Assembly (NCBI GenBank): GCA_027186245.1 | Contig: CP114481.1 | Location: forward strand, 27,807,501-27,871,500 | Source: Coriaria nepalensis | Taxonomy: Eukaryota > Streptophyta > Magnoliopsida > Cucurbitales > Coriariaceae | Length of the DNA: 64,000 bases | Direction of reading: 5' to 3' | In this document: positions 40,501 through 54,075 of the stretch, one piece after another | How the letters are laid out: every line of letters starts with the position of its first letter | Position numbering within the stretch: position 1 is the stretch's first letter | Translations under genes and position numbers: made by a program | The notes under the pieces: model-generated | Database searches by the model: none | The model's input: only the letters and a program-made list of their open reading frames with translations | What the model was told of the DNA's origin: nothing

Positions 40501-43449
40501 GTGCATAACTTGCAGTTGATCTATTGAAGGCAACTATCCATTTACTTAGCCTTAAAATCATTCATAGAGGCTCTTCTAGTCATTAAATCATTATAAATTA
40601 ATTCGAACGAATTATATTTTTGTCCTTCAAACATGATTTGCTTACATAACCTGCAATTAATCTATTGAATACAACAATGCATTATTTTAGCCTTAAAGAG
40701 CATATCATTCAGTCTTTTGATATCATTAAATTGTTTGAAAGCACTTCGAACTAATTCTATTTTTGCATTTAAAACACAACTTTTGCAATTGATCTACTGA
40801 AGGCAACTATGCATTTTTTTAGTGTTAAAGTGATATTATTGCATCTCTTTTACTCATTAAATCATTCTAAATCACTTCAGATGAAATGCGCCCTTTAAAC
40901 ATGACCTTCGTGCATAACTTGTAGTTGGTCTATTGAAGGCAACTATCCATTTACTTAGCCTTAAAATCATGTCATTGAGGCTCTTCTAGTCATTAAATCA
41001 TTATAAATTAATTCGAACGAATTATATTTTTGCCTTGCAAACATGATTTGCTTACATAACCTGCAATTAATCTATTGAATACAACACTGCATTATTTTAG
41101 CCTTAAAGAGCATATCATTCAATCTTTTGATATCATTAAATTGTTTGAAAGCACTTCGAACTAATTTTATTATTGCATTTAAGAGACGACTTTCATGCAT
41201 AACTTGCAATTGATCTACTGAAGGCAACTATGCATTTTTTAGTATTAAAGTCGTATTATTGCATCTCTTTTACTCATTAAATCATTCTAAATTACTTCAG
41301 ACGAAATTCGCCTTTTAAACATGAGTTTCGTGCATAACTTGCAGTTGATCTATTGAATGCAACTATCCATTTACTTAGCCTTAAAATCATTCATTGAGGC
41401 TCTTCTAGTCATTAAATCATTATAAATTAATTCGAACGAATTATATTTTTGTCCTTCAAACATGATTTGCTTACATAACCTGCAATTAATCTATTGAATA
41501 CAACAATGCATTATTTTAGCCTTAAAGAGCATATCATTCAGTCTTTTGATATCATTAAATTGTTTGAAAGCACTTCGAACTAATTCTATTTTTGCATTTA
41601 AAACACAACATTCATGCGTAACTTGCAATTGATCTACTGAAGGCAACTATGCATTTTTGCAGTGTTAAACTCATATTATTGCATCTCTTTTACTCATTAA
41701 ATCATTCTAAATAACTTCAGACGAAATTCGCCTTTTAAACATGACCTTCGTGCATAACTTGCAGTTGATCTATTGAACGCAACTATACATTTACTTAGCC
41801 TTAAAATCATGTCATTGAGGCTCTTCTAGTCATTAAATCATTATAAATGAATTCGAACGAATTATATTTTTGCCCTTCAAAAATGACTTGCTTACATAAC
41901 CTGCAATTAATCTATTGAATACAACAATGCATTATTTTAGCCTTAAAGAGCATATCATTCAGTCTTTTGATATCATTAAATTGTTTGAAAGCACTGCAAA
42001 CTAATTCTATTTTTGCATTTAAAACACGACTTTCATGCATAACTTGCAATTGATCTATTGAAGGCAACTATGCATTTTTTTAGTGTTAAAGTCATATTAT
42101 TGCATCTCTTTTACTCATTAAATCATTCTAAATCACTTCAGACGAAATTCACCTTTTAAACATGACTTTCGTGCGTAAATTGCAGTTGATCTATTGAAGG
42201 CAACTATCCATTTACTTAGCCTTAAAATCATGTCATTGAGGCTCTTTTAGTTATTAAATCATTATAAATTAATTCGAACGAATTATATTTTTGTCCTTCA
42301 AACATGATTTGCTTACATAACCTGCAATTAATCTATTGAATACAACAATGCATTATTTTAGCCTTAAAGAGCATATCATTCAGTCTTTTGATATCATTAA
42401 ATTGTTTGGAAGCACTTCGAACTAATTCTATTTTTGCATTTAAAACACAACTTTCTTGCATAACTTGCAATTGATCTACTGAATGCAACTATGCATTTTT
42501 TTAGTGTTAAAGTCATATTATTGCATCTCTTTTACTCATTAAATCATTCTAAATCACTTCAGACGAAATTCACCTTTTAAGAATGACTTTCGTGCATAAC
42601 TTGCAGTTGATCTATTGAAACTCACTATGCATTTACTTAGCCTTAAAATCATGTCATTGAGGCTCTTCTAGTCATTAAATCATTATAAATGAATTCGAAC
42701 GAATTATATTTTTGCCCTTCAATAATGATTTGCTTACATAACCTGCAATTAATCTATTGAATACAACAATGCATTATTTTAGCCTTAAAGAGCATCTCAT
42801 TCAGTCTTTTGATATCATTGAATTGTTTGGAAGCACTTCGAACTAATTCTATTATTGCATTTAAAACACGACTTTCATGCATAACTTGCAATCGATCTAC
42901 TGAAGGCAACTATGCATTTTTTTAGTGTTAAAGTCATATTGTTGCATCTCTGTTACTCATTAAATCATTCCAAATCACTTCAGACGAAATTCACCTTTTA
43001 AACCTGACGTTCGTGCATAACTTGCAGTTGATCAATTGAAGGCAACTACACATTTACTTAGACTTAAAATCATGTCATTAAGGCTCTTCTAGTCATTAAA
43101 TCATTATCAATGAATTCGAACGAATTATATTTTTGCCTTTCAAACATGATTTTCTTACATAACTTGCAATTAATCTATTGAAGACAACAATGCATTATTT
43201 TAGCCTTAAAGAGCATATCATTCAGTCTTTTGATATCATTAAATTGTTTGAAAGCACTTCGAACTAATTCTATTATTGCATTTAAGACACGACTTTCATG
43301 CATAACTTGCAATTGATCTAATGAAGGCAACTATGCATTTTTTAGTATTAAAGTCATATTATTGCATCTCTTTTACTCATTAAATCATTCTAAATTACTT
43401 CAGACGAAATTCGCCTTTTAAACATGACTTTCGTGCATAACTTGCAGTT
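37583..43449 (+). repeat. 5,867-bp macro-repeat, copy 2
   Basis: This is the direct tandem partner of 31716-37582 with very few visible base differences, which implies a recent event. Downstream of about 43.45 kb a third, clearly more diverged continuation starts. It has GGCTCCTCTAG near 43,501, AATTTATTGAATAC near 43,591 and CTACAGAAGG near 43,725, where the two main copies agree with each other. Confidence 0.92.
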
Positions 43450-44129
43450 GATCTATTGAAGGCAACTATCCATTTACTTAGCCTTAAAATCATTCATTGA
43501 GGCTCCTCTAGTCATTAAATCATTATAAATTAATTCGAACGAATTATATTTTTGTCCTTCAAACATGATTTGCTTACATAACCTGCAATTAATTTATTGA
43601 ATACAACAATGCATTATTTTAGCCTTAAAGAGCATATCATTCAATCTTTTGATATCATTAAATTGTTTGAAAGCACTTCGAACTAATTCTATTTTTGCAT
43701 TTAAAACACAACTTTTGCAATTGATCTACAGAAGGCAACTATGCATTTTTTTAGTGTTAAAGTGATATTATTGCATCTCTTTTACTCATTAAATCATTCT
43801 AAATCACTTCAGATGAAATGCGCCCTTTAAACATGACCTTCGTGCATAACTTGTAGTTGATCTATTGAAGGCAACTATCCATTTACTTAGCCTTAAAATC
43901 ATGCCATTGAGGCTCTTCTAGTCATTAAATCATTATAAATTAATTCGAACGAATTATATTTTTGCCTTTCAAACATGATTTGCTTACATAACCTTCAATT
44001 AATCTATTGAATACAACACTGCATTATTTTAGCCTTAAAGAGCATATCATTCAATCTTTTGATATCATTAAATTGTTTGAAAGCACTTCGAACTAATTTT
44101 ATTATTGCATTTAAAACACGACTTTCATG

Positions 44130-44590
44130 CGTAACTTGCAATTGATCTACTGAAGGCAACTATGCATTTTTTTAGTGTTAAACTCATATTATTGCATCTC
44201 TTTTACTCACTAAATCATTCTAAATAACTTCAGACGAAATAAGCCTTTTAAACATGACCTTCGTGCATAACTTGCACTTGATCTATTGAAGGCAACTATA
44301 CATTTACTTAGCCTTAAAATCATGTCATTGAGGCTCTTCTAGTCATTAAATCATTATAAATGAATTCGAACGAATTATATTTTTGCCCTTCAAAAATGAC
44401 TTGCTTACATAACCTGCAATTAATCTATTGAATACAACAATGCATTATTTTAGCTTAAAAGAGCATATCATTCAGTCTTTTGATATCATTAAATTGTTTA
44501 AAAGCACATCGAACCAATTCTATTTTTGCATTTAAACCACAACTTTCTTGCATAATTTGCAATTGATCTACTGAAGGCAACTATGCATTT
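44130..44590 (+). repeat. 842-bp-offset duplication in mosaic zone, copy 1
   Basis: Shared rare strings are TAAACTCATATTATTGC with CTCACTAAATC, and CAGACGAAATAAGCC, which starts at 44231 and 45073. Also shared are TTGTTTAAAAGCACATCG and TTGCATAATTTGCAATTG. The offset is two trimers. Edges are approximate. Confidence 0.7.
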
Positions 44591-44971
44591 TTTTAGTGTT
44601 AAAGTCATATTATTGCATCTCTTTTACTTATTAAATCATTCTAAATCACTTCAGACGAAATTCACCTTTTAAGAATGACTTTCGTGCATAACTTGCAGTT
44701 GATCTATTGAAAGTAACTATGCATTTACTTAGCCTTAAAATCATGTCATTGAGGCTCTTCTAGTCATTAAATCATTATAAATGAATTCGAACAAATTATA
44801 TTTTTGCCCTTCAAAAATGACTTGCTTCCATAACCTGCAATTAATCTATTGAATACAACGATGCATTATTTTAGCCTTAAAGAGCATATCATTCAGTCTT
44901 TTGATATCATTAAATTGTTTGAAAGCACTTCGCACTAATTCTATTATTGCATTTAAAACACGACTTTCAAG

Positions 44972-45432
44972 CATAACTTGCAATTGATCTACTGAAGGCA
45001 ACTATGCATTTTTTTAGTGTTAAACTCATATTATTGCATCTCTTTTACTCACTAAATCATTCTAAATAACTTCAGACGAAATAAGCCTTTTAAACATGAC
45101 CTTCGTGCATAACTTGCAGTTGATCTATTGAAGGCAACTATACATTTACTTAGCCTTAAAATCATGTCATTGAGGCTCTTCTAGTCATTAAATCATTATA
45201 AATGAATTCGAACGAATTATATTTTTGCCCTTCAAAAATGACTTGCTTACATAACCTGCAATTAATCTATTGAATACAACAATGCATTATTTTAGCCTAA
45301 AAGAGCATATCATTCAGTCTTTTGATATCATTAAATTGTTTAAAAGCACATCGAACCAATTCTATTTTTGCATTTAAACCACAACTTTCTTGCATAATTT
45401 GCAATTGATCTACTGAAGGCAACTATGCATTT
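44972..45432 (+). repeat. 842-bp-offset duplication in mosaic zone, copy 2
   Basis: This is the partner of 44130-44590. The TTGTTTAAAAGCACATCG plus TTGCATAATTTGC part occurs a third time near 45,760-45,830, so a portion has been copied twice. Confidence 0.7.
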
Positions 45433-48400
45433 TTTTAGTTTTAAAGTGATATTATTGCATCTCTTTTACTCATTAAATCATTCTAAATCACTTCAGACTA
45501 AATGCGCCCTTTAAACATGAGCTTCGTGCATAACTTGTAGTTGATCTATTGAAGGCAACTATCCATTTACTTAGCCTTAAAATCATGTCATTGAGGCTCT
45601 TCTAGTCATTAAATCATTATAAATGAATTCGAACGAATTATATTTTTGCCCTTCAAAAATGACTTGCTTACATAACCTGCAATTAATCTATTGAATACAA
45701 CAATGCATTATTTTAGCCTAAAGGAGCATATCATTCAGTCTTTTGATATCATTAAATTGTTTAAAAGCACATCGAACCAATTCTATTTTTGCATTTAAAC
45801 CACAACTTTCTTGCATAATTTGCAATTGATCTACTGAAGGCAGCTATGCATTTTTTTAGTGTTAAAGTCATATTATTGCATCTCTTTTACTCATTAAATC
45901 ATTCTAAATCACTTCAGACGAAATTCACCTTTTAAACCTGACTTTCGTGCATAACTTGCAGTTGATCAATTGAAGGCAACTACACATTTACTTAGACTTA
46001 AAATCATGTTATTAAGGCTCTTGTAGTCATTAAATCATTATCAATGAATTCGAACGAATTATATTTTTGTCCTTCGAACATGATTTGCTTACATAACCTG
46101 CAATTAATCTATTGAATACAACACTGCATTATATTAGCCTTAAAGAGCATATCATTCAGTCTTTTGATATCATTAAATTGTTTGAAAGCACTTCGAACTA
46201 TTTCTATTATTGCATTTAAAACACGACTTTCATGCATAACTTGCAATTGATCTACAGAAGGCAACTATGCATTTTTTTAGTGTTAAAGTCAAATTATTGC
46301 ATTTCTTTTACTCATTAAATCATTCTAAATCACTTCAGACGAAATTCGCCTTTTAAACATGACCTTCGCGCATAACTTGTAGTTGATCTTTTGAAGGCAA
46401 CTATACATTTACTTAGCCTTAAAACCATGTCATTGAGGCTCTTCTAGTCATTAAATCATTATCAATGAATTCGAACGAATTATATTTTTGTCCTTCAAAC
46501 ATGATTTGCTTACATAACCTGCAATCAATCTATGAATACAACAATGCATTATTTTAGCTTTAAAGAGCATATCATTCATTCTTTTGATATCATTAAATTG
46601 TTTGAAAGCACTTCGAACTATTTCTATTATTGCATTTAAAACACGACTTTCATGCATAACTTGCAATTGATCTACTGAAGGCAACTATGCATTTTTTTAG
46701 TGTTAAAGTGACATATTGCATTTCTTTTACTCATTAAATCATTCTAAATCACTTCAGACGAAATTCGCCTTTTAAACATGACCTTCGCGCATAACTTGTA
46801 GTTGATCTTTTGAAGGCAACTATACATTTACTTAGCCTTAAAACCATGTCATTGAGGCTCTTCTAGTCATTAAATCATTATCAATGAATTCGAACGAATT
46901 ATATTTTTGTCCTTCAAACATGATTTGCTTACATAACCTGCAATTAATCTATTGAATACAACAATGCATTATTTTAGCTTTAAAGAGCATATCATTCATT
47001 CTTTTGATATCATTAAATTGTTTGAAAGCACATCGAACCAATTCTATTTTTGCATTTAAACCACAACTTTCTTGCATAACTTGCAATTGATCTACTGAAA
47101 GCAACTATGCATTTTTTTAGTGTTAAAGTCATATTATTGCATCTCCTTTACTCATTAAATCATTCTAAATCACTTCAGACGAAATTCGCCTTTTAAACCT
47201 GACTTTCGTGCATAACTTGCACTTGATCAATTGAAGGCAACTACACATTTACTTAGACTTAAAATCATGTCATTGAGGCTCTTCTAGTCATTAAATCATT
47301 ATCAATGAATTCGAACGAATTATATTTTTGCCTTTCAAACATGATTTTCTTACATAACTTGCAATTAATCTGTTGAAGACAACAATGCTTTATTTTAGCC
47401 TTAAAGAGCATATCATTCAGTCTTTTGATATCATTAAATTGTTTGACAGCACTTCGAACTAATTCTTTTATTGCATTTAAAACACGACTTTCATGCATAA
47501 CTTGCAATTGATCTACTGAAGGCAACTATGCATTTTTGTAGTGTTAAAGTGACATATTGCATTTCTTTTACTCATTAAATCATTCTAAATCACTTCAGAC
47601 GAAATTCGCCTTTTAAACATGACCTTCGTGCATAACTTGGAGTTGATCTTTTGAAGGCAACTATACATTTACTTAGCCTTAAAATCATGTCATTGAGGCT
47701 CTTCTAGTCATTAAATCATTATAAATGAATTCGAACGAATTATATTTTTGCCCTTCAAAAATGACTTGCTTACATAACCTGCAATTAATCTATTGAATAC
47801 AACACAGCATTATTTTAGCCTTAAAGAGCTTATCATTCAGTCTTTTGATATCATTAAATTGTTTGAAAGCACATCGAACCAATTCTATTTTTGCATTTAA
47901 ACCACAACTTTCTAGCATAACTTGCAATTGATCTACTGAAGGCAACTATGCATTTTTTTAGTGTTAAAGTGATATTATTGCATCTCCTTTACTCATTAAA
48001 TCATTCTAAATCACTTCAGACGAAATTCACCTTTTAAGAATGACTTTCGTGCATAACTTGCAGTTGATGTATTGAAAGTAACTATGCATTTACTTAGCCT
48101 TAAAATCATGTCATTGAGGCTCTTCTAGTCATTAAATCATTATAAATGAATTCGAACGAATTATATTTTTGCCCTTAAAAAATGACTTGCTTACATAACA
48201 TGCAATTAATCTATTGAATACAACAATGCATTATTTTAGCCTTAAAGAGCATATCATTCAGTCTTTTGATATCATTAAATTGTTTGAAAGCACTTCGAAC
48301 CAATTCTATTTTTGCACTTAAAACACAACTTTCTTGCATAACTTGCAATTGATCTACTGAAGGCAACTATGCATTTTTTTAGTGTTAAAGTGATATTATT

Positions 48401-48844
48401 GCATTTCTTTTACTCATTAAATCATTCTAAATCACTTCAGACGAAATTCGCCTTTTAAACATGACCTTCGCGCATAACTTGCAGTTGATCTTTTGAAGGC
48501 AACTATACATTTACTTAGCTTTAAAACCATGTCATTGAGGCTCTTCTAGTCATTAAATCATTATAAATTAATTCGAACGAATTATATTTTTGTCCTTCAA
48601 ACATGATTTGCTTACATAACCTGCAATTAATCTATTGAATACAACAATGCATTATTTTAGCCTTAAAGAGCATATCATTCATTCTTTTGATATCATTGAA
48701 TTGTTTGAAAGCACTTCGAACTAATTCTATTATTGCATTTAAAACACGACTTTGATGCATAACTTGCAATTGATCTACTGAAGGCAACTGTGCATTTTTT
48801 TAGTGTTAAAGTGACATATTGGATTTCTTTTACTCATTAAATCA

Positions 48845-49935
48845 TTCTAAATCACTTCAGACGAAATTCGCCTTTTAAACATGACCTTCGCGCATAACTT
48901 GTAGTTGATCTTTTGAAGGCAACTATACATTTATTTAGCCTTAAAACCATGTCATTGAGGCTCTTCTAGTCATTAAATCATTATAAATTAATTCGAACGA
49001 ATTATATTTTTGTCCTTCAAACATGATTTGCCTACATAACCTGCAATTAATCTATTGAATACAACACTGCATTATTTTAGCCTTAAAGAGCTTATCATTC
49101 AGTCTTTTGATATCATTAAATTGTTTGAAAGCACATCGAACCAATTCTATTTTTGCATTTAAACCACAACTTTCTTGCATAACTTGCAATTGATCTACTG
49201 AAGGCAACTATGCATTTTTTTAGTGTTAAAGTCATATTATTGCATCTCCTTTACTCATTAAATCATTCTAAATCACTTCAGACGAAATTCACCTTTTAAG
49301 AATGACTTTCGTGCATAACTTGCAGTTGATCTATTGTAAGTAACTATGCATTTACTTAGCCTTAAAATCATGTCATTGAGGCTCTTCTAGTCATTAAATC
49401 ATTATAAATGAATTCGAACGAATTATATTTTTGCCCTTAAAAAATGACTTGCTTACATAACCTGCAATTAATCTATTGAATACAACAATGCATTATTTTA
49501 GCTTTAAAGAGCATATCACTCAGTCTTTTGATATCGTTAAATTGTTTGAAAGCACTTCGAACTAATTGTATTATTGCATTTAAAACACGACTTTCATGCA
49601 TAACTTGCAATTGATCTACTGAAGGCAACTATTCATTTTTTTAGTGTTAAAGTGACATATTGCATTTCTTTTACTCATTAAAATCATTCTAAATCACTTC
49701 AGACGAAATTCGCCTTTTAAACATGACCTTCGCGCATAACTTGCAGTTGATCTTTTGAAGGCAACTATATATTTACTTAGCCTTAAAACCATGTCATTGA
49801 GGCTCTTCTAGTCATTAAATCATTATAAATTAATTCGAACGAATTATATTTTTGTTCTTCAAATATGATTTGCTTACATAACCTGCAATTAATCTATTGA
49901 ATACAACAACGCATTATTTTAGCCTTAAAGAGCAT
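48845..49935 (+). repeat. 1,684-bp-offset duplication, copy 1
   Basis: Shared rare variants lie 1,684 bp (four trimers) apart: GTAGTTGATC at 48901 and 50585, ACATTTATTTAGCC, TTTGCCTACATAAC near 49,027 and 50,711, CTATTGTAAGTAAC near 49,331 and 51,015, CATTAAAATCATTC near 49,676 and 51,360, and CAAATATG at about 49,860 and 51,544. GTTCTTC near 49,855 against GTCCTTC in the partner is a copy-specific change. Confidence 0.82.
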
Positions 49936-50528
49936 ATCATTCAGTCTTTTGATATCATTAAATTGTTTGAAAGCACTTCGAACCAATTCTATTTTTGCAC
50001 TTAAAACACAACTTTCTTGCATAACTTGCAATTGATCTACTGAAGGCAACTATGCATTTTTTTAGTGTTAAAGTGATATTATTGCATTTCTTTTACTCAT
50101 TAAATCATTCTAAATCACTTCAGACGAAATTCACCTTTTAAGAATGACTTTCGTGCATAACTTGCAGTTGATGTATTGAAAGTAACTATGCATTTATTTA
50201 GCCTTAAAATCATGTCATTGAGGCTCTTCTAGTCATTAAATCATTATAAATGAATTCGAACGAATTATATTTTTGCCCTTAAAAAATGACTTGCTTACAT
50301 AACATGCAATTAATCTATTGAATACAACAATGCATTATTTTAGCCTTAAAGAACATATCATTCAGTCTTTTGATATCATTAAATTGTTTGAAAGCACTTC
50401 GAACCAATTCTATTTTTGCACTTAAAACACAACTTTCTTGCATAACTTGCAATTGATCTACTGAAGGCAACTATGCATTTTTTTAGTGTTAAAGTGATAT
50501 TATTGCATTTCTTTTACTCATTAAATCA

Positions 50529-51619
50529 TTCTAAATCACTTCAGACGAAATTCGCCTTTTAAACATGACCTTCGCGCATAACTTGTAGTTGATCTTTTGA
50601 AGGCAACTATACATTTATTTAGCCTTAAAACCATGTCATTGAGGCTCTTCTAGTCATTAAATCATTATAAATTAATTCGAACGAATTATATTTTTGTCCT
50701 TCAAACATGATTTGCCTACATAACCTGCAATTAATCTATTGAATACAACACTGCATTATTTTAGCCTTAAAGAGCTTATCATTCAGTCTTTTGATATCAT
50801 TAAATTGTTTGAAAGCACATCGAACCAATTCTATTTTTGCATTTAAACCACAACTTTCTTGCATAACTTGCAATTGATCTACTGAAGGCAACTATGCATT
50901 TTTTTAGTGTTAAAGTCATATTATTGCATCTCCTTTACTCATTAAATCATTCTAAATCACTTCAGACGAAATTCACCTTTTAAGAATGACTTTCGTGCAT
51001 AACTTGCAGTTGATCTATTGTAAGTAACTATGCATTTACTTAGCCTTAAAATCATGTCATTGAGGCTCTTCTAGTCATTAAATCATTATAAATGAATTCG
51101 AACGAATTATATTTTTGCCCTTAAAAAATGACTTGCTTACATAACCTGCAATTAATCTATTGAATACAACAATGCATTATTTTAGCTTTAAAGAGCATAT
51201 CACTCAGTCTTTTGATATCGTTAAATTGTTTGAAAGCACTTCGAACTAATTGTATTATTGCATTTAAAACACGACTTTCATGCATAACTTGCAATTGATC
51301 TACTGAAGGCAACTATTCATTTTTTTAGTGTTAAAGTGACATATTGCATTTCTTTTACTCATTAAAATCATTCTAAATCACTTCAGACGAAATTCGCCTT
51401 TTAAACATGACCTTCGCGCATAACTTGCAGTTGATCTTTTGAAGGCAACTATATATTTACTTAGCCTTAAAACCATGTCATTGAGGCTCTTCTAGTCATT
51501 AAATCATTATAAATTAATTCGAACGAATTATATTTTTGTCCTTCAAATATGATTTGCTTACATAACCTGCAATTAATCTATTGAATACAACAACGCATTA
51601 TTTTAGCCTTAAAGAGCAT
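50529..51619 (+). repeat. 1,684-bp-offset duplication, copy 2
   Basis: This is the partner of 48845-49935. After about 51.62 kb the partner sequences split: TCATTTAGTCCTTTG with TTTAAAAGC here, and the ordinary form in copy 1. Between the copies (49.94-50.53 kb) lie C monomers with TTTTTGCACTTAAAACAC, seen also near 48,310, 50,410 and 52,940. Confidence 0.8.
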
Positions 51620-52479
51620 ATCATTTAGTCCTTTGATATCATTAAATTGTTTAAAAGCACTTCGAACTAATTCTATTATTGCATTTAAAACACGGCTTTC
51701 ATGCATAACTTGCAATTGATCTACTGAAGGAAACTATGCATATTTTTAGTGATAAAGTCATATTATTGCATCTCGTTTACTCATTAAATCATTCTAAATC
51801 ACTTCAGACGAAATTCACCTTTTAAACCTGACTTTCGTGCATAACTTGCAGTTGATCTATTGAAGGCAACTACACATTTACTTAGACTTAAAATCATGTC
51901 ATTAAGGCTCTTCTAGTCATTAAATCATTATCAATGAATTCGAACGAATTTTATTTTTGCCTTTCAAACATGATTTTCTTACATAACTTGCAATTAATCT
52001 ATTGAAGACAACAATGCATTATTTTAGCCTTAAAGAGCATATCATTCAGTCTTTTGATATCATTAAATTGTTTGAAAGCACTGCGAACTAATTCTATTAT
52101 TGCATTTAAAACACGACCTTCATGCATAACTTGCAATTGATCTACTGAAGGCAACTATGCATTTTTTTAGTGTTAAAGTGATATTATTGCATTTCTTTTA
52201 CTCATTAAATCATTCTAAATCACTTCAGACGAAATTCGCCTTTTAAACATGACCTTCGCGCATAACTTGCAGTTGATCTTTTGTAGGCAACTATACATTT
52301 ACTTAGCCTTAAAACCATGTCATTGAGGCTCTTCTAGTCATTAAATCATTATAAATTAATTCGAACGAATTATATTTTTGTCCTTCAAACGTGATTTGCT
52401 TACATAACCTACAATTAATCTATTGAATACAACAATGCATTATTTTAGCCTTAAAGAGCATATCATTCAGTCTTTTGAT

Positions 52480-53080
52480 ATCATTAAATTGTTTGAAAGC
52501 ACATCGAACCAATTCTATTTTTGGATTTAAACCACAACTTTCTTGCATAACTTGCAATTGATCTACTGAAGGCAACTATGCATTTTTTCAGTGTTAAAGT
52601 CATATTATTGCATCTCCTTTACTCATTAAATCATTCTAAATCACTTCAGACGAAATTCACCTTTTAAGAATGACTTTCGTGCATAACTTGCAGTTGATGT
52701 ATTGAAAGTAACTATGCATTTACTTAGCCTTAAAATCATGTCATTGACGCTCTTCTAGTCATTAAATCATTATAAATGAATTCGAACGAATTATATTTTT
52801 GCCCTTAAAAAATGACTTGCTTACATAACCTGCAATTAATCTATTGAATACAACAATGCATTATTTTAGCCTTAAAGAGCATATCATTCAGTCTTTTGAT
52901 ATCATTAAATTGTTGGAAAGCACTTCGAACCAATTCTATTTTTGCACTTAAAACACAACTTTCTTGCATAATTTGCAATTGATCTACTGACGGCAACTAT
53001 GCATTTTTTTAGTGTTAAAGTGATATTATTGCATTTCTTTTACTCATTAAATCATTCTAAATCACTTCAGACGAAATTCG
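52480..53080 (+). repeat. 1,263-bp-offset duplication, copy 1
   Basis: TGGATTTAAACCAC at 52522 and 53785 and TGACGCTCTTC at 52745 and 54008 are both 1,263 bp apart, with shared GATGTATTGAAAGTAAC between them. This is a second, independent case of three-trimer copying, with different variants from the 15-24 kb HOR. Sharing fades within ~600 bp, so the right edge is approximate. Confidence 0.65.
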
Positions 53081-53742
53081 CCTTTTAAACATGACCTTCG
53101 CGCATAACTTGCAGTTGATCTTTTGAAGGCAACTATACATTTACTTAGCTTTAAAACCATGTCATTGAGGCTCTTCTAGTCATTAAATCATTATAAATTA
53201 ATTCGAACGAATTATATTTTTATCCTTCAAACATGATTTGCTTACATAACCTGCAATTAATCTATTGAATACAACAATGCATTATTTTAGCCTTAAAGAG
53301 CATATCATTCAGTCTTTTGACATCATTGAATTGTTTGAAAGCACTTCGAACTAATTCTATTATTGCATTTAAAACACGACTTTGATGCATAACTTGCAAT
53401 TGATCTACTGAAGGCAGCTATGCATTTTTTTAGTGTTAAAGTCATATTATTGCATCTCTTTTACTCATTAAATCATTCTAAATCACTTCAGACGAAATTC
53501 GCCTTTTAAACATGACCTTCGTGCATAACTTGTAGTTGATCTTTTGAAGGCAACTATACATTTACTTAGCCTTAAAATCATGTCATTGAGGCTCTTCTAG
53601 TCATTAAATCATTATAAATGAATTCGAACGAATTATATTTTTGCCCTTCAAAAATGACTTGCTTACATAACCTGCAATTAATCTATTGAATACAACACTG
53701 CATTATTTTAGCCTTAAAGAGCTTATCATTCAGTCTTTTGAT

Positions 53743-54075
53743 ATCATTAAATTGTTTGAAAGCACATCGAACCAATTCTATTTTTGGATTTAAACCACAA
53801 CTTTCTTGCATAACTTGCAATTGATCTACTGAAGGCAACTATGCATTTTTTTAGTGTTAAAGTCATATTATTGCATCTCCTTTACTCATTAAATCATTCT
53901 AAATCACTTCAGACGAAATTCACCTTTTAAGAATGACTTTCGTGCATAACTTGCAGTTGATGTATTGAAAGTAACTATGCATTTACTTAGCCTTAAAATC
54001 ATGTCATTGACGCTCTTCTAGTCATTAAATCATTATAAATGAATTCGAACCAATTATATTTTTGCCCTTAAAAAA
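53743..54075 (+). repeat. 1,263-bp-offset duplication, copy 2
   Basis: This is the partner of the segment starting at 52480, shown only as far as sharing is clear. CGAACCAATTATATT near 54,047 breaks the B dyad in this copy, and ACATGCAATTAATC near 54,089 differs from ACCTGCAATTAATC in the partner. Confidence 0.65.

Larger units (their letters stand above)
43450..48844 (+). repeat. Mosaic sub-array downstream of macro-repeat
   Basis: The trimers have many private changes. They carry GAATTCG forms of B, the CACATCGAACCAATTC form of C, and the GACCTTCGCGCATAACTTG form of B that becomes common from 46.3 kb. Two adjacent trimers near 46.3 and 46.8 kb are almost the same (CGCGCATAACTTGTAG near 46,366 and 46,786, 420 bp apart). 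A one-base loss at CAATCTATGAATAC (near 46,528) and a change to ATCTGTTGAAG (near 47,369) each extend an accidental reverse-strand open frame. No gene is present. Confidence 0.75.

Noticed and set aside
46451..46684. Open frame of 77 codons on the minus strand
   Set aside because: It is the same satellite phase as the other frames, opened by a one-base loss in CAATCTATGAATAC (~46,528). Its similarity to the other two frames is due to the repeat, not to a gene family.
47265..47525. Open frame of 86 codons on the minus strand
   Set aside because: It is the satellite in the same phase, opened by a base change (ATCTGTTGAAG near 47,369) removing a stop. Related predicted peptides come from repeat homology.
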